From Plesiocystis pacifica SIR-1 (GTDB taxonomy: Bacteria; Myxococcota_A; Polyangia; Nannocystales; Nannocystaceae), in the NCBI RefSeq assembly GCF_000170895.1, contig NZ_ABCS01000058.1:1-62588 (forward strand): a DNA stretch of 62,588 nt. The letters are read 5' to 3'. The notes beneath the pieces were generated by a model, which had not been told where the DNA came from, did not search any database, and saw only the letters and a program-made list of their open reading frames with translations. This document shows positions 16,664 to 25,763 of this stretch, one piece after another (the stretch's first letter is position 1; each line of letters begins with the position of its first letter). The translations under genes and the position numbers were made by a program.

Positions 16664-19099
16664 GTGCGCCTCGTGACGTTGAACCGACCTCCACACCAGC
16701 TGGTAGCGACCGTGCTGGGTGCCGGGACGATGGGCGCGGGCATTGCTGCCCACCTCGCCAACGCCGGGATCCGCACGTACTTGCTCGACATCGTTCCTCG
16801 GGGCGTCGACGCAGACGCCCCCAAGGCCGCGCGCAACAAGCTCGCAGCCGGGGCGCTCAAGGCCCTGCCCAAGGCCAAGCCCCCTGCGCTGATGAACAAG
16901 GCCTTCGCCGGGCGCATCACCGCCGGCAACTTCGACGATGACCTCGAGCGCGCGGTGGCCGAGAGCGACATCGTCATCGAGGCGATCATCGAGCGCCTCG
17001 ACATCAAGCAAACGGTGTTCAAGAAGGTCGCCGCCGCGGCCAAGGAGACCACCATCTTGGCCTCCAACACCTCCGGCATCCCCATCGCCGACATCGCCGA
17101 GGCCCTCGACGAGGGCGCCCGCGAGCGCTTTTTGGGCCTGCACTTCTTCAACCCGCCCCGCTGGATGCACCTGCTCGAGGTGATCCCGTCCAAGTACACG
17201 GCCAAGAAGTACGTCGACGAGGTCGCCAAGTTCTCCGACGAGGTCCTGGGCAAGGGCGTCGTGCTGTGCCGCGACACCCCCAACTTCATCGGCAACCGCA
17301 TCGGCATCGGCGAGATGCTGCTGACCTTCGCCGCCACCCTCGAGGGCAAGTACACCATCGAGGAGGTCGACACCCTCAACGGCAAGCCCGTGGGTCGGCC
17401 CAAGACCGGCAGCTACCGCCTGGGCGACATGGTCGGCATCGACGTCGCCGCCCACGTCATCAACAACCTGCGCGAGAACCTCTCGGGGGACGAGGGCGCG
17501 GACAACTACGATCCGCTGCACTCGCTGATGCAGCCGTCGGCGGCCATGCAAAAGCTCGTCGACGAGGGCTGGGTCGGCGACAAGGCCAAGCAGGGCTTCT
17601 ACAAGAAGACCAAGGACGACAGCGGCAAGCGGGTCATCCTCAGCTTCGACCTCGAGACCCTCGAGTACCGCGCGCGCAAGGAGCCCAACTTCCCCGAGCT
17701 CAAGATCCGCGGCTCGCTGGCCACCAAGGTCAACAAGGCCATGCGCCTCGAGGGCCGGGCCGGCGACTTCTACCGCAAGGTCTACCTGCCGCTGTTCAAC
17801 TACTCGGCGCTGCTGACCGGCACGATCTGCGACACGCCCAAGGAGATCGACGACGCGATGCGCTGGGGCTACGGCTGGCAGCTCGGGCCCTTCGAGCTCA
17901 TGGACGCCGCCGGGGTCAGCTGGTGCGTCGAGCAGATGCAGGCCATGGGCCTCGAGGTCGCCCCCGCCATCACCAAGCTGGTGGAGTCGGCCAAGGCCGC
18001 CGGCACCGAGCCCAGCTGGTACCAGGGCACCTTCGGCAAGGGCCAAAAGGTCTTCGACGGCGAGAACAGCGTCGACGTCCAGGTCCCCGCCGGCATGCTG
18101 ATCCTCGACGGCAGCAAGCCCGAGGGTGAGGTCGAGAAGAACTCCTCCGCCGCGATCATCGACATCGGCGACGGCGTCGCGCTGCTCGAGTTCCGCAGCA
18201 AGGCCAACGTCCTCGACGAGGGCGTGGTGACCCTGATGGGCAAGGCCCCGGCCATCTGCGCCGACAAGGGCTTCCGCGCCCTGGTCATCGGCAGCCAGGA
18301 CGACCACTTCTGCCGCGGGGCCAACCTGCTGCAGATCGGCATGCTGGCCATGCAAAAGAAGTGGGACGACCTCGATCACGCGGTCAACACCCTGCAGCAG
18401 ACCCTCATGAACCTGCGCCACGGCTCCCTGCCCGTGGTCGTCGCGCCCTACGGCCAGACCCTGGGCGGCGGCTGCGAGGTCAGCATGCACGGCGACCACA
18501 TCCAGGCCAACGCCGACCTGTTCATGGGCCTGGTCGAGATCGCCGTGGGCGTGCTGCCGGCCGGCGGCGGGCTCAAGGAGATCGCCCGCCGGGCCTCGGC
18601 CTACGCCAACCAGGCTCCCGGCGGCGACGTGTTCGCCTGGGTCCGCCGGGGCTTCGAGGCCGCGGCCACGGGCAACGTGTCGATGTCGGCCTTCGAGGCC
18701 CGCAACACCGGCTGGCTCCGGGCCACCGACGGCATCACCTTCCACAAGAACCGCGTGCTCGCCGACGCCAAGACGGCCGCCATCGCCATCGCCGAGAGCA
18801 ACTACACCCCGCCCGACCGCAACGAGCCCATCTCGGTCATGGGCGCCCCCGGCGGGGCCAACCTGATGCTCGGCATCCACGAGTTCGGCTGGGGCGGCTT
18901 CGCCAGCGAGCACGACCAGCTGATCGGCACCAAGATGATCCACGTGCTCTCGGGCGGCATGAAGCCGACCGCCGGCACCGCAACCGCCCAAGAGCTCCTC
19001 GACCTCGAGCGCGAGGCCTTCTTGTCGCTGTGCGGCACGGAGAAGACCCTGGCCCGCATCCAGCACATGCTCGACACCCGCAAGCCCCTGCGCAACTGA
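16664..19099 (+). CDS. fadN: 3-hydroxyacyl-CoA dehydrogenase/enoyl-CoA hydratase (FadN type)
   Basis: The 811-residue protein performs the hydration and NAD-dependent oxidation steps of fatty-acid beta-oxidation. The order is dehydrogenase first: the Rossmann motif GAGTMGAGIAAHLANAG is at residues 19-35. The hydroxyacyl-CoA segments LGLHFFNPPRWMHLLEVI and DTPNFIGNRIG follow. A C-terminal crotonase-like region begins around residue 500, with RALVIGSQDDHFCRGANL and GGGCEVSMH. This order matches FadN (YusL) rather than E. coli FadB. The start is a GTG. It is followed after 19 bp by the thiolase gene, as in fadNA operons, so the pair forms one unit. The gene symbol is by similarity of architecture. 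Confidence 0.88.
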   Translation: MRLVTLNRPPHQLVATVLGAGTMGAGIAAHLANAGIRTYLLDIVPRGVDADAPKAARNKLAAGALKALPKAKPPALMNKAFAGRITAGNFDDDLERAVAESDIVIEAIIERLDIKQTVFKKVAAAAKETTILASNTSGIPIADIAEALDEGARERFLGLHFFNPPRWMHLLEVIPSKYTAKKYVDEVAKFSDEVLGKGVVLCRDTPNFIGNRIGIGEMLLTFAATLEGKYTIEEVDTLNGKPVGRPKTGSYRLGDMVGIDVAAHVINNLRENLSGDEGADNYDPLHSLMQPSAAMQKLVDEGWVGDKAKQGFYKKTKDDSGKRVILSFDLETLEYRARKEPNFPELKIRGSLATKVNKAMRLEGRAGDFYRKVYLPLFNYSALLTGTICDTPKEIDDAMRWGYGWQLGPFELMDAAGVSWCVEQMQAMGLEVAPAITKLVESAKAAGTEPSWYQGTFGKGQKVFDGENSVDVQVPAGMLILDGSKPEGEVEKNSSAAIIDIGDGVALLEFRSKANVLDEGVVTLMGKAPAICADKGFRALVIGSQDDHFCRGANLLQIGMLAMQKKWDDLDHAVNTLQQTLMNLRHGSLPVVVAPYGQTLGGGCEVSMHGDHIQANADLFMGLVEIAVGVLPAGGGLKEIARRASAYANQAPGGDVFAWVRRGFEAAATGNVSMSAFEARNTGWLRATDGITFHKNRVLADAKTAAIAIAESNYTPPDRNEPISVMGAPGGANLMLGIHEFGWGGFASEHDQLIGTKMIHVLSGGMKPTAGTATAQELLDLEREAFLSLCGTEKTLARIQHMLDTRKPLRN

Positions 19100-19118
19100 G
19101 AAGGACGGAGACAAGCAC

Positions 19119-20273
19119 ATGCCTGAAATTCGTGAAGCAGTCATCGTTGCGAGCAAGCGCTCCGCCGTCGGCAAGTCCGGCCGGGGCACGCTCCGCAACA
19201 CCCGTCCCGACGACATGGGATCCGAGGTCCTCAAGGCGACCATGGCGAGCATCGAGGGCTTCGACCCCGCGATGGTCGAGGACATCGCCATCGGGTGCGC
19301 CATGCCCGAGGCCGAGCAGGGCCTGAACGTCGGCCGGGTCATCGGCATCGGGGCGGGCTGCCCCGACGAGACCCCCGCGCTGACGGTCAACCGGTTCTGT
19401 AGCTCCGGCCTGCAGACCATCGCCGGCATCGCCAACCGCATCCAGGTCGGCGCCATCGACTGTGGCGTCGGCGGCGGCATCGAGTCGATGTCGATGGTGC
19501 CCATGGGCGGCAACAAGCCGCGCGTGAGCCCCAAGATGATCGCCGAGCGCCCCGAGGTCTACGTGTCCATGGGCGTCACGGCCGAGAACGTCGCGCGCAA
19601 GTACGGCGTGAGCCGCGAGGACCAGGACGCCTTCGCCCTCGAGAGCCACCGCCGGGCCATCGCGGCCATCGAGGGCGGGCGCTTCAAGGACGAGATCATC
19701 CCGGTCACCACCCTCGAGGGCAAGCTCTTCGACACCGACGAAGGCCCCCGCGCCGACACCAGCCCGGCCGCCCTCGCCCGGCTGCGCCCGGTCTTCCACG
19801 TCAAGGGCACGGTCACCGCGGGCAACTCCTCGCAGACCAGCGACGGCGTGGCGATGACCGTGGTCATGTCCGCCGACAAGGCCAAGGAGATCGGCGCCAA
19901 GCCGCTCGCGCGCTTCGTCGGCTTCGCCGTCGCCGGCGTGGCCCCGGAGATCATGGGCATCGGCCCCGTCGCCGCCATCCCCAAGGTCTTGAAGCAGACC
20001 GGCCTGAAGCTCGAGGACATCGATCTCTTCGAGCTCAACGAGGCCTTCGCGGCACAATCCCTCGCGGTCGTGCGCGAGCTCGGCCTCGACCAGGACAAAG
20101 TCAACGTCAACGGCGGCGCGATCGCCCTGGGCCACCCCCTGGGCTGCACCGGCGCCAAGCTGACCGCGACCTTGCTGTCCGAGCTGCGCCGTCGCCAGGG
20201 CCGCTACGGCATGGTCACCATGTGCATCGGCGGCGGCATGGGTGCCGCGGGCATCTTCGAAGCCATCTACTGA
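19119..20273 (+). CDS. fadA: Acetyl-CoA acyltransferase (thiolase)
   Basis: The 384-residue protein is a classic degradative thiolase, which cleaves 3-ketoacyl-CoA with CoA to acetyl-CoA and a shortened acyl-CoA. The nucleophile is Cys94 in NRFCSSGLQT. The histidine is in GGAIALGHPLGCTGAK, and the second catalytic Cys is in MCIGGGMGAAG near the C-terminus. The length is normal for the family. A ribosome site (ggacggag) precedes the ATG. It is the second gene of the fadNA unit, and a strong intrinsic terminator lies 60 bp after the stop. Confidence 0.92.
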   Translation: MPEIREAVIVASKRSAVGKSGRGTLRNTRPDDMGSEVLKATMASIEGFDPAMVEDIAIGCAMPEAEQGLNVGRVIGIGAGCPDETPALTVNRFCSSGLQTIAGIANRIQVGAIDCGVGGGIESMSMVPMGGNKPRVSPKMIAERPEVYVSMGVTAENVARKYGVSREDQDAFALESHRRAIAAIEGGRFKDEIIPVTTLEGKLFDTDEGPRADTSPAALARLRPVFHVKGTVTAGNSSQTSDGVAMTVVMSADKAKEIGAKPLARFVGFAVAGVAPEIMGIGPVAAIPKVLKQTGLKLEDIDLFELNEAFAAQSLAVVRELGLDQDKVNVNGGAIALGHPLGCTGAKLTATLLSELRRRQGRYGMVTMCIGGGMGAAGIFEAIY

Positions 20274-20331
20274 TCGCTTCGAGAGCACCGGGCGAAGCCG
20301 GCTTGGTCCGGCTCACCCGACTTTCGCGCAT

Positions 20332-20364
20332 AAAAAAAGAGGTCGCTCCGGCGGCCTCTTTTTT
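20332..20364. terminator. Intrinsic terminator after fadA
   Basis: An A-run, the stem agaggtcgc/gcggcctct with a tccg loop, and a T-run give the textbook structure, readable in both directions. It separates the fad unit from the next lipoprotein gene. Confidence 0.9.
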
Positions 20365-20437
20365 GTGCGCCGGCCCGTCCCAATGGCCAGACCTCGGGGT
20401 GAGGCGGTGATACCTTCCCACACTGGAAACGTTGTCC

Positions 20438-22006
20438 ATGTGTCGTTTGAAGCTGATCCCCTCCACCCTGGCCCTGCTCTCGTTGACCGCCCTCGCGCTG
20501 CCGAGCCTGGGTTGCAACGTCTCCATTGGAACGGGAGGCGACGGCGAGGACGGGACCGGCGGCAACGATGAGGTCGGCGACGATGGCGAGGCCGGCACCG
20601 ACGGCAACGACGACGGCCCCGAGCCCGCGGGCGGAGCCGCCACCAACCTCGCCATCGCCAAGGTCACCGTCAACCAGGGCGTCGAGACCCAGGTGTTCTT
20701 CAACGGCAGCGACATCGCGCCCACGGCCACCGGCCTGGTCCGCGACCGCCACGCCCTCGTCCGCGTCTACGTCGTGCCCCTGGCCGACTGGAGCCCGCGC
20801 GCGGTCCAGGCCGTGCTGACCCTCGAGGGCGAGCAAGGCACCAAGACCTACGAGTCGGTCGCGACCATCGCCGGCATCACCGCGGAGAACGACCTCGACA
20901 GCGGCTTCGCCTTCGAGGTCCCGGCCGAGGACCTGCCCAGCGACCAGACCATGTCGGTCAACATCTACGAGATCGGCGACACGCCCTACCCCGGCGACTC
21001 GAGCCAGTCGAGCTGGGAGGGCTACGAGGCCACCTTCTTACCCGTGGGCCCGCTGCGCATCACCGTCGTGCCCATCCAGTACAACGCCGACGGCTCCGGG
21101 CGCCTGCCCGATCTCAGCGACGCCCAGATCGCGACCTACGTCGACACCATGCTCGGCATGTACCCCGTGCCCGAGGTCGAGCTGACCATCACCGCGCCCC
21201 TGGCCTGGGGCCAGAGCATCACCGCCCAGGGCCAGGGCTGGCAGCAGCTGATCCAGTTCATGGCCGGCTACCGCGGCACCTTGGGGCTGAGCTCCGACGA
21301 GTACATCTACGCCCTGTTCAACCCCGCCGAGTCCTTCCAGCAGTACTGCGGCTTCGGCTGCGTCGCGGGCCTGAGCTCCCTGGGCAGCGACCCGGGCAAC
21401 GCCTTCCTGCGCACGAGCATCGGCCTGGGCTACACCGGCGAGCAGTCGGCGCTGACCATGGCCCACGAGATCGGCCACGCTCACGGCCGCGAGCACGCGC
21501 CCTGTGGCCTCGGCGGCCAGCCCAGCGACCCGGGCTACCCCCACGCCGGCGCCTACCTGGGCGTGTGGGGCTGGGACGGACCCGGGGGCGGCGTGCTCAA
21601 GGACCCCAACGCCAACACCGACATCATGGCCTACTGCTCGCCCAACTGGATCAGCGACTACACCTACGGCGCGCTGCTGGCCCGCGGGGCCCTGGTCAAC
21701 ATCACCGGCGCGTCCGCGCCCGAGGTCGAGCCCGGAACCTTCGGGAGCTGGGACACCGCGCTGCTCGACAAAGACGGCGTCGTGTCGAGCTGGACCACCG
21801 GGGAGCTCGAGTACAGCCCCAGCGACGACCCCCAGACCTCGCGCTACGCCGTGCGGCTGCTCGACGAAGACGAGGGCCTCGTCCGCGAGGTCGAGGCCGA
21901 GCTCGCGGCCTTCGACCACCTCCCGGGCGGCATCCTGGTCTGGCCCAGCGGCGGCGAGACGGTGCGCGCGGCCGAGGTCCAGGGCCTCGGCCGGCTCGAG
22001 CGCTGA
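20438..22006 (+). CDS. Zincin (HExxHxxGxxH) lipoprotein peptidase
   Basis: The 522-residue protein has a lipoprotein signal ending in LPSLGC (about residue 26) and a Gly/Asp-rich linker of about 45 residues. A domain of unknown fold follows. The active-site motif HEIGHAHGREH (residues 343-353) has three zinc histidines and the catalytic Glu, and a DIMAYCS segment about 60 residues later corresponds to the Met-turn of metzincins. It is therefore a probable surface or periplasmic metallopeptidase. The ATG at 20438 is preferred over the TTG two codons earlier. The gene stands alone after the fad terminator and precedes the Asp/Thr-rich lipoprotein gene by 137 bp. Confidence 0.82.
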   Translation: MCRLKLIPSTLALLSLTALALPSLGCNVSIGTGGDGEDGTGGNDEVGDDGEAGTDGNDDGPEPAGGAATNLAIAKVTVNQGVETQVFFNGSDIAPTATGLVRDRHALVRVYVVPLADWSPRAVQAVLTLEGEQGTKTYESVATIAGITAENDLDSGFAFEVPAEDLPSDQTMSVNIYEIGDTPYPGDSSQSSWEGYEATFLPVGPLRITVVPIQYNADGSGRLPDLSDAQIATYVDTMLGMYPVPEVELTITAPLAWGQSITAQGQGWQQLIQFMAGYRGTLGLSSDEYIYALFNPAESFQQYCGFGCVAGLSSLGSDPGNAFLRTSIGLGYTGEQSALTMAHEIGHAHGREHAPCGLGGQPSDPGYPHAGAYLGVWGWDGPGGGVLKDPNANTDIMAYCSPNWISDYTYGALLARGALVNITGASAPEVEPGTFGSWDTALLDKDGVVSSWTTGELEYSPSDDPQTSRYAVRLLDEDEGLVREVEAELAAFDHLPGGILVWPSGGETVRAAEVQGLGRLER

Positions 22007-22143
22007 GCGGCCCGGCTCCGCCCGTCAGCGGCGCGGTCGCCTTGACCTGCCCAACGCGGGCCAGGCGCCCTCAGCCCGCTCATGACATCGAGAAATGAGC
22101 GCTTTCAAATGATCGATGGCCCCGGCGGTGGCACGTGCACGGC

Positions 22144-22995
22144 ATGACCAAGTCTTCGACTTCGATCATCGTCATCGCCGCGCTCAGCCTGGGCCTCGGC
22201 GCGACCTCCGGGTGCTCGGACGACAGCGGCGAGGAGGTCGGCACCGACGACGCCACCTCGGACGCCGACGGCGACACCACCACTGACGACGACACCACCA
22301 CCACCGACGACGACACCACCACCACCACCGACGACGACACCACCACCACCACCGACGACGACACCACCACCACAAACGACGACACCACCGGCAGCGAAGC
22401 AGAGTGCAGCGTCGCCGACAGCGACCCGTTGTCGATCACGACCTGGACCGTGCGCGTGCACAACGACAGCGCCGATCCCCTGTTCATCCCCGGCGACGAC
22501 TGCCTGAGCTTCCACCGCTTCACCCTCGTCGTCGACGGCATCGAGGGCGCCGACACGCCCGACGAGGGCGAGGCCTGCAACCTCATCCTGTCCACCTCCG
22601 TGTGCTCGACCTTCGGCTGCGAGGGTGACGAACTCGAGGGCGGGGCCATCCGCGTCGACCCTGGCGAGAGCTTCGACTTCGCCGTGCCTGCCTACCACTA
22701 CCCCTGGGTCGAGGTGCCCGCGAGCTGCCACGAGAACGCCGAGTGCACCGAGGCCTTCGAGTGCCGCGTCGGCCGGGCCGTCCCCGACGGCGCGGTGGTC
22801 TCGATCAACGTCGACCTGAGCACCAGCTGCACCCGCGACTTCAACCCCGGGGGCTGCGAGTGCGAGGGCGAGGACCCGACCTGCGAGCTGAGCCAGGGGG
22901 TGTTCGCGTGGGGACGGCTCGTCACCGAGAGCACCACCTTCACCCACGAAGGCGGCGACGCGATCGTCGACATCCACTACCCCTCTGAGCCCTAG
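22144..22995 (+). CDS. Lipoprotein with Asp/Thr stalk and Cys-rich domain
   Basis: The 283-residue protein has a lipoprotein signal (GLGATSGC). A stalk follows at about residues 35-85, made of near-identical TTTDDDT units from an 18-27 bp DNA repeat. A C-terminal globular domain then carries about 12 cysteines, probably disulfide-bonded. Related stalks occur on other lipoproteins in this window. The function is not known; anchoring a binding domain away from the membrane is the usual inference. ATG 22144 was chosen over 22135 because it gives the shorter, typical signal. A nested palindrome follows the stop, and the next gene converges. Confidence 0.75.
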   Translation: MTKSSTSIIVIAALSLGLGATSGCSDDSGEEVGTDDATSDADGDTTTDDDTTTTDDDTTTTTDDDTTTTTDDDTTTTNDDTTGSEAECSVADSDPLSITTWTVRVHNDSADPLFIPGDDCLSFHRFTLVVDGIEGADTPDEGEACNLILSTSVCSTFGCEGDELEGGAIRVDPGESFDFAVPAYHYPWVEVPASCHENAECTEAFECRVGRAVPDGAVVSINVDLSTSCTRDFNPGGCECEGEDPTCELSQGVFAWGRLVTESTTFTHEGGDAIVDIHYPSEP

Positions 22996-23029
22996 CAGTC
23001 GGTTCAAACCGACTGGTGCTCTAGCTAGG
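22991..23029. terminator. Nested palindrome between convergent genes
   Basis: The inner stem agtcggtt/aaccgact (22997-23014) has a two-base loop, and an outer cctagc/gctagg pair (22991-22996, 23024-23029) flanks it. It spans the gap between convergent stops, so it may terminate in both directions. No T-run is seen. Confidence 0.5.
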
Positions 23030-23660
23030 CTCGGAAGCCGAGCACCTGCGTCGTGGTGCTCGGCCCGACGTGGTAGCGGCCCTCCGCGATGTCGCGCTCG
23101 ACCTCGCGGCAGACCTCCAGCTCGAGGCCGGCGAACAGCTCCCGGGCTTCCTCGGCGGCCAGCAACCACGGGCGCACGGGCGGCCCACCGCGCCCGGGTC
23201 GCTCGAGCTGCCCGGGCGCGTAGGCCTCGAGCACCAGGGCGCCGCCAGGCCGCAGCGCCGCCACGCAGGCCGTGAACACCCGGCGGCGCAGGGGCGGGGG
23301 CATGTGCGTCCAGATCGACACGATGCCCGCCCAGCGCTGCTGACCAAAGTCGTAGTCCGCGAGGTCGGCGACGACGGTCGTCAGCGAGGCCCCGCACGCG
23401 GCGGCGCGGGAGGCCGCGTTCGCCATCGCGACCTCCGACTGATCGACGGCGGTCACGGCGTGTCCTCGGCGCGCGACGTAGATCGCGTTGCGACCCTCGC
23501 CCGCCGCGATCACCAGCACCGGCCCCTCGGGGATCCGCGCCGCGACCTCGGCCAAGAAGTCGTTGGGATCCGTGCCGTAAGCCGTGTGTGCGTCGGAGAA
23601 ACGCTCGTTCCACTTGTCGGCGCCCGGAGGCCGCATGCCAAAGTCCTGGCCGTCGCTCAT
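23025..23660 (-). CDS. Class I SAM-dependent methyltransferase
   Basis: The 211-residue protein carries the Rossmann methyltransferase motifs. Motif I is VLVIAAGEGRNAIYVARRG, the acidic loop is TAVDQSEVAM, motif II is ADLADYDF, and the post-motif region is LRPGGALVLEAY. The organisation resembles TehB-like and thiopurine-type methyltransferases (N-terminal WNERF plus Y-x-DPN segments). The small-molecule substrate cannot be read. It starts at ATG 23660 (MSDGQDFG) and is divergent from the IgGFc-type lipoprotein. Confidence 0.85.
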   Translation of the reverse strand: MSDGQDFGMRPPGADKWNERFSDAHTAYGTDPNDFLAEVAARIPEGPVLVIAAGEGRNAIYVARRGHAVTAVDQSEVAMANAASRAAACGASLTTVVADLADYDFGQQRWAGIVSIWTHMPPPLRRRVFTACVAALRPGGALVLEAYAPGQLERPGRGGPPVRPWLLAAEEARELFAGLELEVCREVERDIAEGRYHVGPSTTTQVLGFRA

Positions 23661-23792
23661 GCCCTCGTTGTCCCCGAGGCAGGACGGCAGCGCAAACCCC
23701 ACGGCGGGCAGGTGCGACGACGGGTCACGGCCCGCACGGGCAGAACACCGGTACTGGATCCGAGAGTCCCCGTTCCTCCACAATGAGTCCAA

Positions 23793-25595
23793 ATGCGACG
23801 TAAAACCCCTGTCATTACTGGACTTTTCCTGATCGGCGCGATGTCGGCCTGTGCCGACGACACCACCAACACCACCGCGGGTGACGAGAACTCCGACATC
23901 ACCGGCGACGGCATCGAGGACACCGAGACCACCAACGGCAACGAGGAGGTCGGCACCGACGACGCGACGAGCAGCACCGACGCGGACACCACCGACGCGG
24001 ACACCACCGCCGACACCTCGACCGACGCGGACACCACCGCCGACACCACCGACGCCGACACCTCGACCGACGCCGACACCACCGACGCGGACACCACCGC
24101 CGACACGGGCACCGAAGAGAGCACGGAGGAGACCACCGACGAGGGCACCTTCTGCGATCCGGGCGAGACCATCTGCTTCGACCCCGACAACACCCAGACC
24201 TGCGTCGAGGACGGCTCGATGTTCGGCGACCCCGTGCCCTGCGAGCCCGACACCACCTGCATCGGTGGCGAGTGCGTCAGCGAGTGCGACCTGATCGAGG
24301 CCAACCCGAGCTCCGTGGGCTGCTCCTTCTTCGCGACCAAGCTCGACAACTTCTACAACAACTCCAACAACCCGGCGCAGAACGACTCGCTCATCGTCGG
24401 CAACATCTCGAGCACGGACCTGGTCGTCGCCCAGCTCTACTACGTGCCCGTGGGCGGCGGCGCCGAGCAGCCCGAGGGGCCGCCGGTCAACATCCCCGCC
24501 GAGGGCACCTACACGTGGAGCCTGGGCCAGGTCGAGATCGACAGCGTCACGACGATCCGCCAGGGCGGCGTGTACCGGGTCGAGACCAGCCGCCCCGTGG
24601 TCGCCTACCTGCACTCGCCGATCGGCTCGACGGCGACCAACGACGCCTCGATGCTGCTCCCCGAGCACGCGCTGACCGGCAACTACGTCGTCACCTCCTA
24701 CCCCAACACCCTCAACACGGCCTACCCGAGCTACTTCACCGCGATCGGCATCGTCGACGGGACCACCGTCGACTTCACCGTGACCGACGCGACCCAAGGC
24801 GGCGGCGGCGTGGCGGCCCTGAGCGCGGGCGGGAGCACCTCCGTGGCCCTCGACCGCTACTCGACCCTCAACGTCGTGGTCCAGCAGACCACCGGGGGCG
24901 ACGTCTCGGGCACGGTCATCTCCGCCGACCAGCCGATCTGGCTCGTCGGCGCGACCGAGTGCGCCAACGTGCCCGCGTGGCCGGCCAACACCTACTGCGA
25001 CCACATGGAGGAGGCGCCCTTCCCCCTCGAGTACTGGGGCCAGGAGTACGTCGGCGCCCACGCCCCGACGCGCGGCAACGAGGCCTACCACTGGCGCATC
25101 TACGGCGGCGAGGACGGCATCACCGTCAACACCACCCCGACCCAGCCGGGCTTCCCGATCACCCTCGACAAGGGCGAGTTCTACTCCTTCTCGACCCAGG
25201 ACCACTTCGTGATCTCGGGCGACGGGCCTTTCTTGCCCGTGCAGTACCTCGAGTCCGAGAACCCCAACGCCAACACCGGCGACCCCGGCATGTACCAGAT
25301 GGTCCCGACCGAGCAGTTCCTGTCGAGCTACGCCTTCGTGACCGGCGAGGGCTACAACGTCCACTACGCCCAGATCACCCGGCCCGCCGGCGGCGCGGAC
25401 GTGTTCATCGACGGCAACCTCGTGGGCGGCTACACCACCGTCGGGGCCTTCGAGGTCGCCGACGTCAACGTGTCCGAGGGCGCCCACTTTGCGACCTCCG
25501 ACGCGCCCTTCGGCGTGGTCCAGGTCGGCTACACCGGCGTGACCTCCTACGCCTACCCGGGCGGCCTGAAGCTCGAGATCATCAACCCGCAGTGA
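23793..25595 (+). CDS. Lipoprotein with Asp/Thr stalk and IgGFc-binding-type domain
   Basis: The 600-residue protein has a lipobox (GAMSAC) and a stalk at about residues 25-110 with repeated TDADTTAD units. A small Cys-containing region of about 60 residues follows. A large domain from about residue 175 to the end matches the IgGFc-binding protein N-terminal domain family seen in myxobacteria: LYYVPVGGG, YRVETSRPVVAYL, ASMLLPEHAL, and a later LPVQYLES. Such domains form beta-rich adhesive or ligand-binding structures on the cell surface. The stalk DNA is repetitive. The gene is followed by a GC stem-loop with a T-run. Confidence 0.85.
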   Translation: MRRKTPVITGLFLIGAMSACADDTTNTTAGDENSDITGDGIEDTETTNGNEEVGTDDATSSTDADTTDADTTADTSTDADTTADTTDADTSTDADTTDADTTADTGTEESTEETTDEGTFCDPGETICFDPDNTQTCVEDGSMFGDPVPCEPDTTCIGGECVSECDLIEANPSSVGCSFFATKLDNFYNNSNNPAQNDSLIVGNISSTDLVVAQLYYVPVGGGAEQPEGPPVNIPAEGTYTWSLGQVEIDSVTTIRQGGVYRVETSRPVVAYLHSPIGSTATNDASMLLPEHALTGNYVVTSYPNTLNTAYPSYFTAIGIVDGTTVDFTVTDATQGGGGVAALSAGGSTSVALDRYSTLNVVVQQTTGGDVSGTVISADQPIWLVGATECANVPAWPANTYCDHMEEAPFPLEYWGQEYVGAHAPTRGNEAYHWRIYGGEDGITVNTTPTQPGFPITLDKGEFYSFSTQDHFVISGDGPFLPVQYLESENPNANTGDPGMYQMVPTEQFLSSYAFVTGEGYNVHYAQITRPAGGADVFIDGNLVGGYTTVGAFEVADVNVSEGAHFATSDAPFGVVQVGYTGVTSYAYPGGLKLEIINPQ

Positions 25596-25633
25596 GCCGC
25601 CGCGGGCCGAGGTCCGCCACGCTCGATCGCCAG

Positions 25634-25670
25634 AGGGGCCCGCGATGCGCGAGGCCCCTGTGTCAATTTT
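25634..25670 (+). terminator. Intrinsic terminator after the IgGFc-type gene
   Basis: The stem aggggcc-cgcg pairs with cgcg-a-ggcccct (one bulge) and is followed by a short T-rich stretch (gtgtcaatttt). It lies 38 bp after the stop, which is typical of a rho-independent terminator. Confidence 0.7.
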
Positions 25671-25763
25671 CGAACTCGACCACCAACTGGCCCCAAGCTA
25701 GGCCAAGCCCCGACGAAGTTCAAGACTTGCGCCGAGGCCTCACTACGCCCAGCTTTCCCGCTC

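Noticed and set aside
16484..19534. 1016-residue antisense frame over fadN
   Set aside because: It is a shadow of the strong beta-oxidation gene on the other strand.
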